Shown one piece after another: positions 1-7,489 of a DNA stretch of 41,649 nucleotides. This stretch comes from Desulfosporosinus sp. (GTDB taxonomy: Bacteria > Bacillota > Desulfitobacteriia > Desulfitobacteriales > Desulfitobacteriaceae): positions 1 to 41,649 of the forward strand of contig JARLHU010000122.1 in assembly GCA_031292095.1 (NCBI GenBank), given 5' to 3'. Numbering within the stretch: the first letter of the stretch is position 1; every line of letters starts with the position of its first letter. The translations under genes and the position numbers were made by a program. The notes under the pieces are model-generated. The model saw nothing but the letters and a program-made list of their open reading frames with translations. It made no database searches and was not told the origin of the DNA.

Positions 1-986
1 CGAACTGTGAATCCCATTTTAAGCGCATCATGGTTCCCTTGGTTATGACACTGGTTACACTGCGTGTATGGTATTTGGGTCGTTAAGCGATGGACCATTC
101 CGTGGTTAAGATTATTTGCTTGCATTGTTGTATCATCACCGATGTACGTATGCGTGGGATTCGTCAAAACATGACATGCTTCACACCCATTAGCTTGTAC
201 CTTGCCGTCGGATACGTTCTGCCCGTGGCTCTGAGAAATTCCCTGTTGAGCATTAAATGAAGTTTGAGATAGGGGCAGAGGGATATTTCCTCCGCTTTGA
301 TGACATTGACTTAGGCAGTCCTGTTTAAAACTCATTTCGTTCGGTCGTCCCTGCAGGGGATTAGGATAGTGAGATGCGACTTGTCCCTTGGTGAGTCCGG
401 GTACATCCTTTGTTTTGTCTAATCCAAACATCCTCCGCACAACACTTAACTCTCCGGCTTTGGTAGACATGAGCGAAGTTTTGACTAAATCGACTTCATT
501 TTTCGCCTGTTCCTGGTTGCCAGCATGACAAGCTACTCCATTTGCCCCTGTTCCCCCGCAGCTTAAAGAGACTACATCCAAAGAGCCCGGGTGACTCCCT
601 CCATACATCTGAGCGTGTGCGGTGGATTCATCAAGTGACAGAGGATTTCCGCCATGGCAAACCGCACATCCGAACGTATTGCTGGGATGGGAGTTTGAAA
701 TTTCTTCAATACCGATATGGCAGGTTTTACAGCGCTCGACCTTCCCATTAGGAAGAATGAGGTCTATAATCTCAGGCTTGCGATTTTGATAACTTGTTAT
801 TTCCAGTCGAAGCTGTTGTTTCTTGGTTTCATCGTTACCCGTTCCGAGCTGGGCTTGCAGTTTAGAAATTTGTTCAGTGAAATACTCCTTTTGGTAGTGA
901 GTCCAGCTAGGAGTTGTGCCCTGTTTCAGGACGAGAATCACTATAAGTATCAGAAAAAGACTGGCCAGCAAGAAGGTTTTTTTCAT
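1..986 (-). CDS. Multihaem cytochrome c, 3' part beyond window
   Basis: Seen: an open frame from ATG at 986 to the left edge, 328 codons with no stop, so the C-terminus is missing. Residues 4-20 are a hydrophobic signal anchor. Four canonical CXXCH haem motifs occur at residues 86-90, 107-111, 268-272 and 310-314. Two atypical ones occur at 143-154 (C-X9-CH) and 224-229 (C-X3-CH), in a His-rich protein. The start lies one base after the stop of the subunit IV gene, so the two are translationally coupled. As the last visible gene of the molybdoenzyme/Rieske/cytochrome b operon, it is inferred to be the extracytoplasmic electron acceptor or donor of the bc module. The family relation is to multihaem (NapC/NrfH/octahaem-like) cytochromes in general; I cannot name a closer family. 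Confidence 0.85.
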   Translation of the reverse strand, partial: MKKTFLLASLFLILIVILVLKQGTTPSWTHYQKEYFTEQISKLQAQLGTGNDETKKQQLRLEITSYQNRKPEIIDLILPNGKVERCKTCHIGIEEISNSHPSNTFGCAVCHGGNPLSLDESTAHAQMYGGSHPGSLDVVSLSCGGTGANGVACHAGNQEQAKNEVDLVKTSLMSTKAGELSVVRRMFGLDKTKDVPGLTKGQVASHYPNPLQGRPNEMSFKQDCLSQCHQSGGNIPLPLSQTSFNAQQGISQSHGQNVSDGKVQANGCEACHVLTNPTHTYIGDDTTMQANNLNHGMVHRLTTQIPYTQCNQCHNQGNHDALKMGFTV

Positions 987-987
987 A

Positions 988-1353
988 TTAGGTCCACCGA
1001 AATTCTTGGACCATAAACCAGATCAGAAGGACCATTACAAGGACGAAAAGGACAACGAAGATCCTCTGACCCGACTTCACACCCCAAAAATCCACGAACC
1101 AAGGTAATCCTGCAACGCCTGCTATTAAGAGCAGAGGGAAAACAAGCGCGCCTAACCACGGCGGAAGATATAATAATAACATTTGGAAGGGTCCAAAAAT
1201 CCACGGAGCAACAGCATGCGAGACAGTGGGAGCCTGATTACTCGTTCCGGCCCCAGCCGGAAACTTGAGGGCTAAGGCGGTACAAAAAACCAAAAAAAAT
1301 AGCGCGGCTATGCCCTCTTTTTCGATGAGATGTTTAATTGGTGAACGTGCCAT
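988..1353 (-). CDS. Cytochrome b subunit IV-like protein (C-terminal cyt b domain)
   Basis: The 121-residue protein has three hydrophobic segments (about 17-34, 52-80 and 93-113). A Pro-rich stretch, P-W-I-F-G-P-F-Q followed by L-Y-L-P-P-W-L-G, resembles the quinol-site/ef-loop part of the cytochrome b C-terminal domain (PetD, or the QcrC N-terminal part). The start is chosen at 1353 because an AAGGGGGAGA ribosome binding site lies just upstream. A longer frame to 1464 would overlap the cytochrome b6 gene. It follows cytochrome b6 by 13 bases, as in split b6/subunit IV complexes, and is inferred to complete the quinol-oxidising cytochrome b. It is shorter and more divergent than PetD (about 160 residues), so the assignment leans on context. 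Confidence 0.7.
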   Translation of the reverse strand: MARSPIKHLIEKEGIAALFFLVFCTALALKFPAGAGTSNQAPTVSHAVAPWIFGPFQMLLLYLPPWLGALVFPLLLIAGVAGLPWFVDFWGVKSGQRIFVVLFVLVMVLLIWFMVQEFRWT

Positions 1354-1366
1354 TATGGTCTCCCCC

Positions 1367-2098
1367 TTAGAGCGGACGTACTCCCCCGTCACGTCGGATA
1401 CGCCAAAAGTGATATAGTTGTAAGGACAAAGCAACCAGCGGCAGGCCGAGACAATGCCAGACATACACCACTAAGGTACTCCCGCTTAACGAGGAAGGTT
1501 CTCCAAACAAGATCTGCGCTAGGCTAGTCCCCATCCCGGGAATTAACCCCAAAATATTGACAGCCACCGTAGCGGCAGCGCCACTTTCTTGAGATCCGAT
1601 CAGCAAGTAACCTGTAAAATCCAGAACCAGAACCAATATTAGTAAAGACACTCCTACCAGCCAATTCAGTTGCTTGGGAGACTTGTAGGAATGGGTCCAA
1701 ACCACACGCAACATATGGAAATTCACTGTGACAACCATGACCTGACCAGCCCAATAATGCAAATTTCTAATCACGCCTCCATAGGGTATTACAGAGGAGA
1801 TCGTTAGAATACTACTGAAACCAGTACTTTCTCCGGGTTGATAATGAAACATTAGCAAGAAACCAGTAATCCCAAGTACCACAAAGGCTAAGAAAGATAA
1901 TCCTCCGAGGCAAAACGTGTAGAGCACTGTAAGCGCTCCGTCGGAGACAAAGCGGGGCCTAATATGGTTAACAAAGTTTTTCTTAGAGCTTTCAGGGAGT
2001 GGTTCCAGAACTAGTTCCGCTACAAGTTCCTCCGGTACTAGTTCCGGTATTAGCTTCTGTTTCGGTTCCTGTTTTGGTTCAGCTACTTGTTCTTTCAT
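1367..2098 (-). CDS. Cytochrome b6-type subunit of a Rieske/cytochrome b complex
   Basis: The 243-residue protein has four transmembrane helices and four haem b ligands, His114, His128, His215 and His230. The 15-residue step in the second pair is the b6 type rather than the mitochondrial 14. Cys63, in the motif F-C-L-G-G at the start of helix A, aligns with the Cys that holds the extra covalent haem c(i)/c(n) in b6-type cytochromes. The first 40 residues are an unusual charged, Pro/Glu-rich repeat (EPKQEPKQ, then PEL/EEL/ELV units) facing the cytoplasm. Its ATG overlaps the Rieske stop as ATGA, so translation is coupled. It oxidises menaquinol together with the Rieske protein and the subunit IV-like protein. 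Confidence 0.92.
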   Translation of the reverse strand: MKEQVAEPKQEPKQKLIPELVPEELVAELVLEPLPESSKKNFVNHIRPRFVSDGALTVLYTFCLGGLSFLAFVVLGITGFLLMFHYQPGESTGFSSILTISSVIPYGGVIRNLHYWAGQVMVVTVNFHMLRVVWTHSYKSPKQLNWLVGVSLLILVLVLDFTGYLLIGSQESGAAATVAVNILGLIPGMGTSLAQILFGEPSSLSGSTLVVYVWHCLGLPLVALSLQLYHFWRIRRDGGVRPL

Positions 2099-2547
2099 AC
2101 ACGTTGCTCAATCCCAACTTGTTTTGAAGTATCAATCATTAAAGAACCGTCCGGTTGGAGTTCAACCGCCACTCTTGGCAAAGCTTTAGGGGCAGGTCCT
2201 GAAATGGGCCTGCCCTCGACATCATATATGCTTCCGTGACAAGGGCAAAGCCATTCTTTCTTTTCCGGATGATAATTAACCTCGCAGCCCAGATGAGTGC
2301 AGGTTGCGACCAAAGCCATGACTCCTAAAGCATCTCGCCTTACCCACACACGAGCTTTGGCTGTGTCCTGCCAGTCACTGTTGTTGTCGAGCGGTTTATT
2401 ATAAACCACTAGGGGAGATTGGAGGCGGTCCTCTTGACTCGTAAGATACTTCACCAGAGGCTCAATGGTCAGGGCACCAGCGGCGATTATCCCGCCCCAG
2501 GCTAAGCGCAACACCGCACGTCTTGTCCATTCTGATTGTCTAGGCAT
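2095..2547 (-). CDS. Rieske [2Fe-2S] protein
   Basis: The Rieske cluster motifs are complete: C-T-H-L-G-C at residues 83-88 and C-P-C-H-G-S at 101-106, giving Cys83, His85, Cys101 and His104 as ligands and Cys88/Cys103 as the disulfide. The N-terminus has a twin-arginine-like motif (T-R-R-A-V-L-R) before a single membrane helix, as expected for Tat-inserted Rieske subunits. The start at 2547 is preferred over 2586 because it follows GAGGAGG and places the Arg pair at the N-terminus. At 150 residues it has usual QcrA/PetC length. It sits between the NrfD and cytochrome b6 genes, so the quinol-oxidising module is co-transcribed with the molybdoenzyme. Confidence 0.93.
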   Translation of the reverse strand: MPRQSEWTRRAVLRLAWGGIIAAGALTIEPLVKYLTSQEDRLQSPLVVYNKPLDNNSDWQDTAKARVWVRRDALGVMALVATCTHLGCEVNYHPEKKEWLCPCHGSIYDVEGRPISGPAPKALPRVAVELQPDGSLMIDTSKQVGIEQRV

Positions 2548-2572
2548 CGACACCCCTGCCTCCTCAATTGAA

Positions 2573-3469
2573 CTAAAACCAACCACTCATCTGACCAGCA
2601 TAGGTTATGATATAACGCACGAAAAATCCTCCCACTAGGACAAGAAAGCTACTACTGATGGTAACAGGTAAAGCCCATTGGACGGGGATTTTATCCTTTA
2701 GTTCCAGTAATTCTAACGAAAAAGGCAGGAGCAAACCGAGTCCAACAATCAAAAACCAAAAAATGACCGCATAGTGACCGTATAACAAATTACCAAAAGC
2801 CATCGCTTCGCTGGCAGAGTGTAGTCTTCCCATAATGATTATTATTAGTATAAGCAAACCCTCGAGAATTATCAAGGCGGCATCTGCCTTGGTCAAGACG
2901 TGTAGCTCCCGGTGTCTGGCACGCTGCCAAGGACTCAGAGATGCTATCAAAATAACGGATGCCACCCCAGTCGACAGTGCTGAAACTAGAAATAACACCG
3001 GCAACAAAGGAGCGTTCCACAAGGGGCGCACTGCTGCATTAAGAAGGAGCCCGGTATACGAAGCAACACCCACGGACAAAAAGGGCATAAATTTTGCCAA
3101 CCCTCTTTTCCACTTTTCTGAGCTTTTAGAGTGCCCAAGAATTTGAAATTTTTCTGGGAGCCAAAGATACAGGTAAATGACACTTAAAGTGGTAAAAAGG
3201 AGAATCGCCCAACTTCCATAGGACATTGGGGACCTTACTTGCAAGGTAAGGAACAAGCGATAAAAGTTAAATGGACTACCCAGATCGAGTAAAAGTACGC
3301 CTAATCCCAAGGAAATAGGGAAGGGTGATATATAAGCACCTATGCGGCTGACACGCTCAAATTCTTGGCCGCCGTAGAGCAAGGCCAGATTAGACGTTAC
3401 CATTGCTCCAGCACTTAGCCCTGCTGTGAAGAGGTAAATAACGATCATTAATCCCCAGGTAAATTCCAA
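2573..3469 (-). CDS. NrfD/PsrC-family membrane subunit
   Basis: This 298-residue polytopic protein has about eight to nine transmembrane helices. Its N-terminus (E-F-T-W-G followed by a helix with F-T-A-G-L-S-A-G-A) is typical of NrfD/PsrC quinone-interacting membrane anchors. It starts at a TTG eight bases after a clean AGGAGG; there is no in-frame ATG near. It follows the four-cluster ferredoxin subunit by 77 bases, the usual order molybdoenzyme-FeS-NrfD of polysulfide/thiosulfate reductase-like complexes. It is inferred to pass electrons between menaquinone and the FeS subunit. The gap upstream (3470-3546) holds two short hairpins, which may tune expression within the operon. Confidence 0.9.
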   Translation of the reverse strand: MEFTWGLMIVIYLFTAGLSAGAMVTSNLALLYGGQEFERVSRIGAYISPFPISLGLGVLLLDLGSPFNFYRLFLTLQVRSPMSYGSWAILLFTTLSVIYLYLWLPEKFQILGHSKSSEKWKRGLAKFMPFLSVGVASYTGLLLNAAVRPLWNAPLLPVLFLVSALSTGVASVILIASLSPWQRARHRELHVLTKADAALIILEGLLILIIIIMGRLHSASEAMAFGNLLYGHYAVIFWFLIVGLGLLLPFSLELLELKDKIPVQWALPVTISSSFLVLVGGFFVRYIITYAGQMSGWF

Positions 3470-3546
3470 GCAGCATACCTCCTAAACCGTAGATTCACTT
3501 CCAAGACACCCACTTCTATAAGTGAGTGTTCAAGCCTTGAACGAGT

Positions 3547-4122
3547 TCACTTCCCCTCGGGTATTTCAGGGACTGCTACGTCAATATAATAAATATTGGG
3601 ACCAGTTCCCACTTGTTTTAACAACTGTCGGGTCGGATATTTGGCGATCAACTTAGAGACTACACTGTTTGGATCGTTGAGATCGCCTGCTTGACGGGAT
3701 TTTCCCAGACAAGTTTGAACACACGCGGGTCCTAGTCCTTGCTCTAGACGTTGTAAGCAAAACGTGCACTTATCCGCCTTGCCTGTATCAGAATTTGCAA
3801 AACGGGCGTTATAGGGGCAAGACACGATGCAATATTTACACCCGATACATTTGCTATTTTCTACGATCACGATTCCGTCCGGACGTTTTTGCGAAGCCCC
3901 TGTTGGACAAACGGCTACACAGGGTGGGTGCTGACAATGCATACAATTTCCTGGTTCAAAAACTTCCTTTACCAGAGGGAACTGCCCCTGAACTCCGCTG
4001 CTCTTTACCCAGTTACGAGTGCGCTCCAGTGGTACGTCGTTTTCTGCACGACAAGCCACCATACAGGCATCGCAATCAATACAGCGCGAAGTGATAATGA
4101 CAAATCCCATGCGAACAGCCAT
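3547..4122 (-). CDS. Four-cluster [4Fe-4S] ferredoxin subunit (PhsB/PsrB/DmsB-like)
   Basis: The 191-residue protein carries 16 Cys in four groups. The first is C-I-D-C-D-A-C-M-V-A-C near residue 14, then C-M-H-C...C-V-A-V-C-P, C-I-G-C-K-Y-C-I-V-S-C-P, and C-T-F-C followed by C-V-Q-T-C. This is the layout of the electron-transfer subunit of DMSO-reductase-family complexes, holding four [4Fe-4S] clusters. No signal peptide is seen; such subunits are exported by hitch-hiking on the Tat signal of the catalytic partner. AGGAGGG lies eight bases before the ATG. It lies 17 bases after the catalytic gene and upstream of the NrfD gene, so it links the molybdenum site to the membrane subunit. Confidence 0.95.
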   Translation of the reverse strand: MAVRMGFVIITSRCIDCDACMVACRAENDVPLERTRNWVKSSGVQGQFPLVKEVFEPGNCMHCQHPPCVAVCPTGASQKRPDGIVIVENSKCIGCKYCIVSCPYNARFANSDTGKADKCTFCLQRLEQGLGPACVQTCLGKSRQAGDLNDPNSVVSKLIAKYPTRQLLKQVGTGPNIYYIDVAVPEIPEGK

Positions 4123-4139
4123 AGTTTTCCCTCCTACGC

Positions 4140-6353
4140 TTATGCCTTATTCACTGTTACGAAGGTCTCGCTTAAGGCTGAGCCCCCTGAAATCGGATCT
4201 GTTACGGTCTTATGCAGAGCCGAATCACTCGCCCCAAGGCGATAAGCGAACTTAAGCCCTTTACTCACATGCCCAAATCCACCAACCATAAAGATACAAT
4301 CCGGTCGTATCCCCTCTGTGACATAAGCCTTAATACTAATTTTCCCAACCTCGCTCTCCAAAACTACCTCATCATCCGTCTTAACTCCAAGCTTAGTGGC
4401 CACCGAGGTATGCAACCAAGCACGATTAACCGGAAAAACTTCTAAAAGCCAGCGATTGTTTTGGGTGAACATTTGGGTATGCTGTGCCGTTTTCCCCGTT
4501 AAGAGATAATAGTGGCCTTCCTCTGGTTGTGGCGGCTCATTCCAGGTCGGTACAGCCTTTTTACCCATTTGAGCCATGATGCCCGAGGAGATTTCGATTT
4601 TCCCGCTACTGGTTTGAAACTCGAAATCTTTGGAATGGTCTTCTTTGAAGTTTTCTACTTGATAATGCCCAACCTGCTGTAATTCCTCTAAACTCACTGG
4701 GAAAGGCTTAAGTTGCTGAGACAAGAGATCCTTTTCATCCTTATAAGGTAGAAACTCACCTAACCCTAATTTTTCGGCCAATTCCTTATAAATCATTAAG
4801 CTGCTTTTTGTTTCATAAAGGGGCTCAATCACCGGTTGGCGTATGAAAATTTTATTTCCGATCGGAACCAAGCCGTCAAAGCGTTCGAGATAACTGGATT
4901 CAGGCAAAATCACATCGGCGTAATAGGCCGTATCACTGGCTTGAATATCGATCACCGCCACAAAATCCAACTTCATCAGAGCATTGATGGTTTTTTGCCG
5001 TTCCGGGATCGAGAGGACCGGATTTTGCCTGGAAATCAGCCACCCTTTAGCCTCATAGGGTTTACCCGTCAAAATATTGTCGCGCATGGTCTGGATAACC
5101 CCATAAGCTAAAGGCACCATGGGATATTGCCAAGGCACTCCATCCAGACGGCTTCCTTGAGCAGGTGGAAAAGGAGGATGCGACAACACTCCCAGCTTAG
5201 CTGTACTCATTTCCTGATCGGGAATAAGTCCGCCGGGTTGGGCCCAATTCCCTAGCAAAGCATTAAGCACGGCAATGGCCCGTTCGGTTTGAAAGGAATT
5301 TGTAAAATTTGACGTTCGCCAATTAGGATGTACTATGGCTGCTGGTGCCGCAGCGGCCAATTCCCGGGCAATTCGCCGAATCGTCGTCGCAGGGATCTCA
5401 CTCTTTTTCTCCGCCCATTCCGGCGTATAGTCTTTTACTTCCGTCACTAGATCTTCAAAACCTTGAGTATAACGTTTGACAAACGTTTCATCATACAACT
5501 TCTCGGCCACGATAACATTAATTATGGCCAAGTAAAAGGCGGAATCCGTACCGGGACGAACCGGCAGCCATTCAGTAGCCTTCGCAGCCGTTTTGCTAAA
5601 ACGTGGGTCAAGAACAACCACCTTAACACCCCTAGCCACCATCTCGATCATTTCCTGAGTTTCATTATTCGAAATCCCCTCCGCTAAATTTCGCCCCGTA
5701 AAAATTATATACTTACAATTCTTGTAATCAGTGCCCGGTTGGGGGATACCGTAGGTATACAGAAACCCGGTCGTCATGGCATTGAAGCATAAACTTCGTT
5801 GAGTTCCGTAATTGGGGGTACCATAAGCTTTAAGCAGAATTTCGAAAAACGGTTGGGAGAGGTTATCCGTGGAATTAAACATCATCGCCTTAGCACCATA
5901 GTTGTCTTTTATCTTCTTCATTTGCTCGGCAGTATAACTTAAAGCCTCATCCCAAGAAGCCCTGCGCCACAAGCCGCTTCCTCGTGCCCCAGCACGGATG
6001 AGAGGAAATTTGATTCGATCAGGACTATACAACGTTTCAATGCCAGCATTACCACGCGGGCACAATTTCCCTAAATTGTTAGGGTGATTTGGATCCCCTT
6101 CCAACTTTTTCACGATGCCATTTTCAACTCTAGCAATGACTCCACACCGCCAAACACATTGCTCGCAAATGGTAGTAACATACTTTACCCCTTTAGCTGC
6201 GGATTGCGTGGGACTATTTATCCCCAAACTGGCTTCTGGGGCTAGTAGACCTAGTCCAGACGTTGCGCCAACGCCAAGGGCTGCTGTGGCGACTGTGCCT
6301 TTGATAAACTGACGGCGGCTGAACAATTGGTCCCAAGTATACACTTTGGACAC
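4140..6353 (-). CDS. Molybdopterin oxidoreductase catalytic subunit, thiosulfate/polysulfide reductase-like
   Basis: The 737-residue protein belongs to the DMSO reductase family. The N-terminal Tat signal is S-R-R-Q-F-I-K followed by a hydrophobic Ala/Gly stretch. An N-terminal [4Fe-4S] site is formed by Cys63, Cys66, Cys70 and Cys98 (C-X2-C-X3-C-X27-C-P-R-G). Cys189, in Q-R-S-L-C-F-N, is the likely molybdenum ligand, which points to the PhsA/PsrA/Nap branch rather than Ser-type DMSO reductases. The GTG at 6353 is chosen as start because AAAGGAGGG lies six bases upstream; the ATG 18 bases earlier would make that site part of the protein. The substrate is not certain. Adjacent YeeE/YedE thiosulfate-type transporters suggest a sulfur oxyanion, polysulfide or tetrathionate. 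Confidence 0.9.
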   Translation of the reverse strand: MSKVYTWDQLFSRRQFIKGTVATAALGVGATSGLGLLAPEASLGINSPTQSAAKGVKYVTTICEQCVWRCGVIARVENGIVKKLEGDPNHPNNLGKLCPRGNAGIETLYSPDRIKFPLIRAGARGSGLWRRASWDEALSYTAEQMKKIKDNYGAKAMMFNSTDNLSQPFFEILLKAYGTPNYGTQRSLCFNAMTTGFLYTYGIPQPGTDYKNCKYIIFTGRNLAEGISNNETQEMIEMVARGVKVVVLDPRFSKTAAKATEWLPVRPGTDSAFYLAIINVIVAEKLYDETFVKRYTQGFEDLVTEVKDYTPEWAEKKSEIPATTIRRIARELAAAAPAAIVHPNWRTSNFTNSFQTERAIAVLNALLGNWAQPGGLIPDQEMSTAKLGVLSHPPFPPAQGSRLDGVPWQYPMVPLAYGVIQTMRDNILTGKPYEAKGWLISRQNPVLSIPERQKTINALMKLDFVAVIDIQASDTAYYADVILPESSYLERFDGLVPIGNKIFIRQPVIEPLYETKSSLMIYKELAEKLGLGEFLPYKDEKDLLSQQLKPFPVSLEELQQVGHYQVENFKEDHSKDFEFQTSSGKIEISSGIMAQMGKKAVPTWNEPPQPEEGHYYLLTGKTAQHTQMFTQNNRWLLEVFPVNRAWLHTSVATKLGVKTDDEVVLESEVGKISIKAYVTEGIRPDCIFMVGGFGHVSKGLKFAYRLGASDSALHKTVTDPISGGSALSETFVTVNKA

Positions 6354-6387
6354 CTTGCTCCCTCCTTTCATTCGCTCATTTGCTGCT

Positions 6388-6957
6388 CTAGGATTCCAGA
6401 GGACGTTGTTTTTTCGTTTCCTTGGAACTTTCCGCTATTTTTGAACCCACGTAGAAAACTCCAGTGCACAAAACAAAGAGTCCGATAAACAGCCAATGGT
6501 TGACATGAAACAGCTCTTCGAGAGTTTTTTGTCCATAGTCACCGATGGTAGAGATTTTCAAAAATACGGATTGATAGGTAGCCCCAAATAGGATGCCACC
6601 GGTAAGAAAACCTAAGAGTCCTGGAATCAAGTAGTCTAAATTTCCCTGACCACAACCTGTGATCAACGTACCCGGTCACGTGCCGGCTAAGGCCATACCC
6701 ACCCCAAACAGCAGCCCACCTAAGAGATTACCAAGAATATAAGTGGACGAAACTTGATCCAAGTGGATAAAACCCAGATCTTTCAGCCCATAGAGACCAA
6801 CTAGTCCCACGGAGATCCCTGTCATCATAAACTTCATCACCGTATTATCTTTAAAGCGGAATTGATTGACAATTTTATGATAGTGTCCGAGACCGGCCTT
6901 TTGGAGGGCAAAGGCAAAGAAAAATCCAATGATAATGGGAATAACATAAAGCATCAT
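6388..6957 (-). CDS. YeeE/YedE-family sulfur transporter, second half; probable selenoprotein (Sec94 at in-frame TGA)
   Basis: Two adjoining frames, 6676-6957 (93 codons) and 6388-6675, are in the same reading frame and are separated only by TGA at 6676-6678. Read through, they give a 189-residue membrane protein with the continuous family motif G-M-A-L-A-G-T-[TGA]-P-G-T. YeeE/YedE proteins normally have Cys before this P-G. A second Cys follows eight residues later in T-G-C-G-Q-G. A SECIS-like hairpin starts 10 nt after the TGA. The ATG at 6957 overlaps nothing and follows the partner stop by one base, with GGGAGGG upstream. It is predicted to import thiosulfate or a similar sulfur species with the neighbouring half. 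Alternatives are a genuine nonsense mutation or a TGC/TGA sequence error. Confidence 0.78.
6647..6678 (-). promoter_or_regulatory. Bacterial SECIS-like element after the TGA codon
   Basis: On the minus strand the TGA (6678-6676) is followed by 10 nt and then an 8-bp stem, TGATCACA (6665-6658) with TGTGGTCA (6654-6647), containing one G-U pair. It is closed by the loop GGT at 6657-6655. The loop starts 18 nt after the TGA. A short stem at this distance with G at the first loop positions matches the known requirements for bacterial SECIS elements bound by SelB; the GGU loop is like that of E. coli fdhF. No bulged U is seen in the stem. Confidence 0.68.
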
Positions 6958-6958
6958 C

Positions 6959-7489
6959 CTAATAATCCCTCCCGTACAAAATCTTAGTCGTAATAATTCC
7001 AGACACGAACAAGCCCACAATGAAGATTAGGCCCGCTGGAGATAGTTGCATAGTTCCTGAAATAGCTAAGCCACTAGTACACCCACCGGCAATCCCGGCA
7101 GCATACTCAATGATAATCCCCCCGATAAAAATCATGGTCCAGCGTTTAAGCTTACTGGGTCCAAAGATCTGTGTCCATTGTTGATCCGGCATCATTCTAA
7201 ACTTGAAATCTTTGGACCAAATACTGGACGTAAAAGCACCCAGGAGCATTCCGACAAACAATAGAATCTGGAAACTCAAGACTGGCGGCATCTGAAACTT
7301 AAAGTACATCGAATTAGCCAAGCTAGAATGAAATAATTTCAAGAGCATACTATCAATGTTTTCTAGCCCACCCGATGAACCAATTGTTTTGTCCACCAGA
7401 ACATAGGTAGCTATGGAGGTTAATCCCAGCAAGGCGCCCGCTGCCCATGGCGACCATATTTTTTCCTTCATTTTTTGATTAAAGGCCAT
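6959..7489 (-). CDS. YeeE/YedE-family sulfur transporter, first half
   Basis: The 176-residue membrane protein has about four to five helices. It carries the family signature around Cys137 (G-I-A-G-G-C-T-S-G), which corresponds to the first conserved Cys site of TsuA/YeeE thiosulfate uptake proteins. A full-length YeeE is about 330-400 residues; here the two repeats are on separate genes, this one retaining Cys and its partner apparently using Sec. The ATG at 7489 follows GGAGGGAGAG and overlaps the upstream cytochrome c stop by 11 bases. The downstream half starts one base after its stop. In TsuA the conserved Cys pair is thought to relay the thiosulfate thiol through the channel, so a heteromer of the two halves would form one pore. 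Confidence 0.85.
   Translation of the reverse strand: MAFNQKMKEKIWSPWAAGALLGLTSIATYVLVDKTIGSSGGLENIDSMLLKLFHSSLANSMYFKFQMPPVLSFQILLFVGMLLGAFTSSIWSKDFKFRMMPDQQWTQIFGPSKLKRWTMIFIGGIIIEYAAGIAGGCTSGLAISGTMQLSPAGLIFIVGLFVSGIITTKILYGRDY

Noticed and set aside
542..1107. Plus-strand frames opposite the multihaem cytochrome
   Set aside because: Shadows of the minus-strand gene, which has haem motifs and a coupled start.
6676..6678. TGA read as a plain nonsense mutation giving two separate short genes
   Set aside because: The TGA replaces a family Cys exactly, has a SECIS-like hairpin, and the supposed second gene would start at a TTG without a ribosome binding site. It remains the main alternative.
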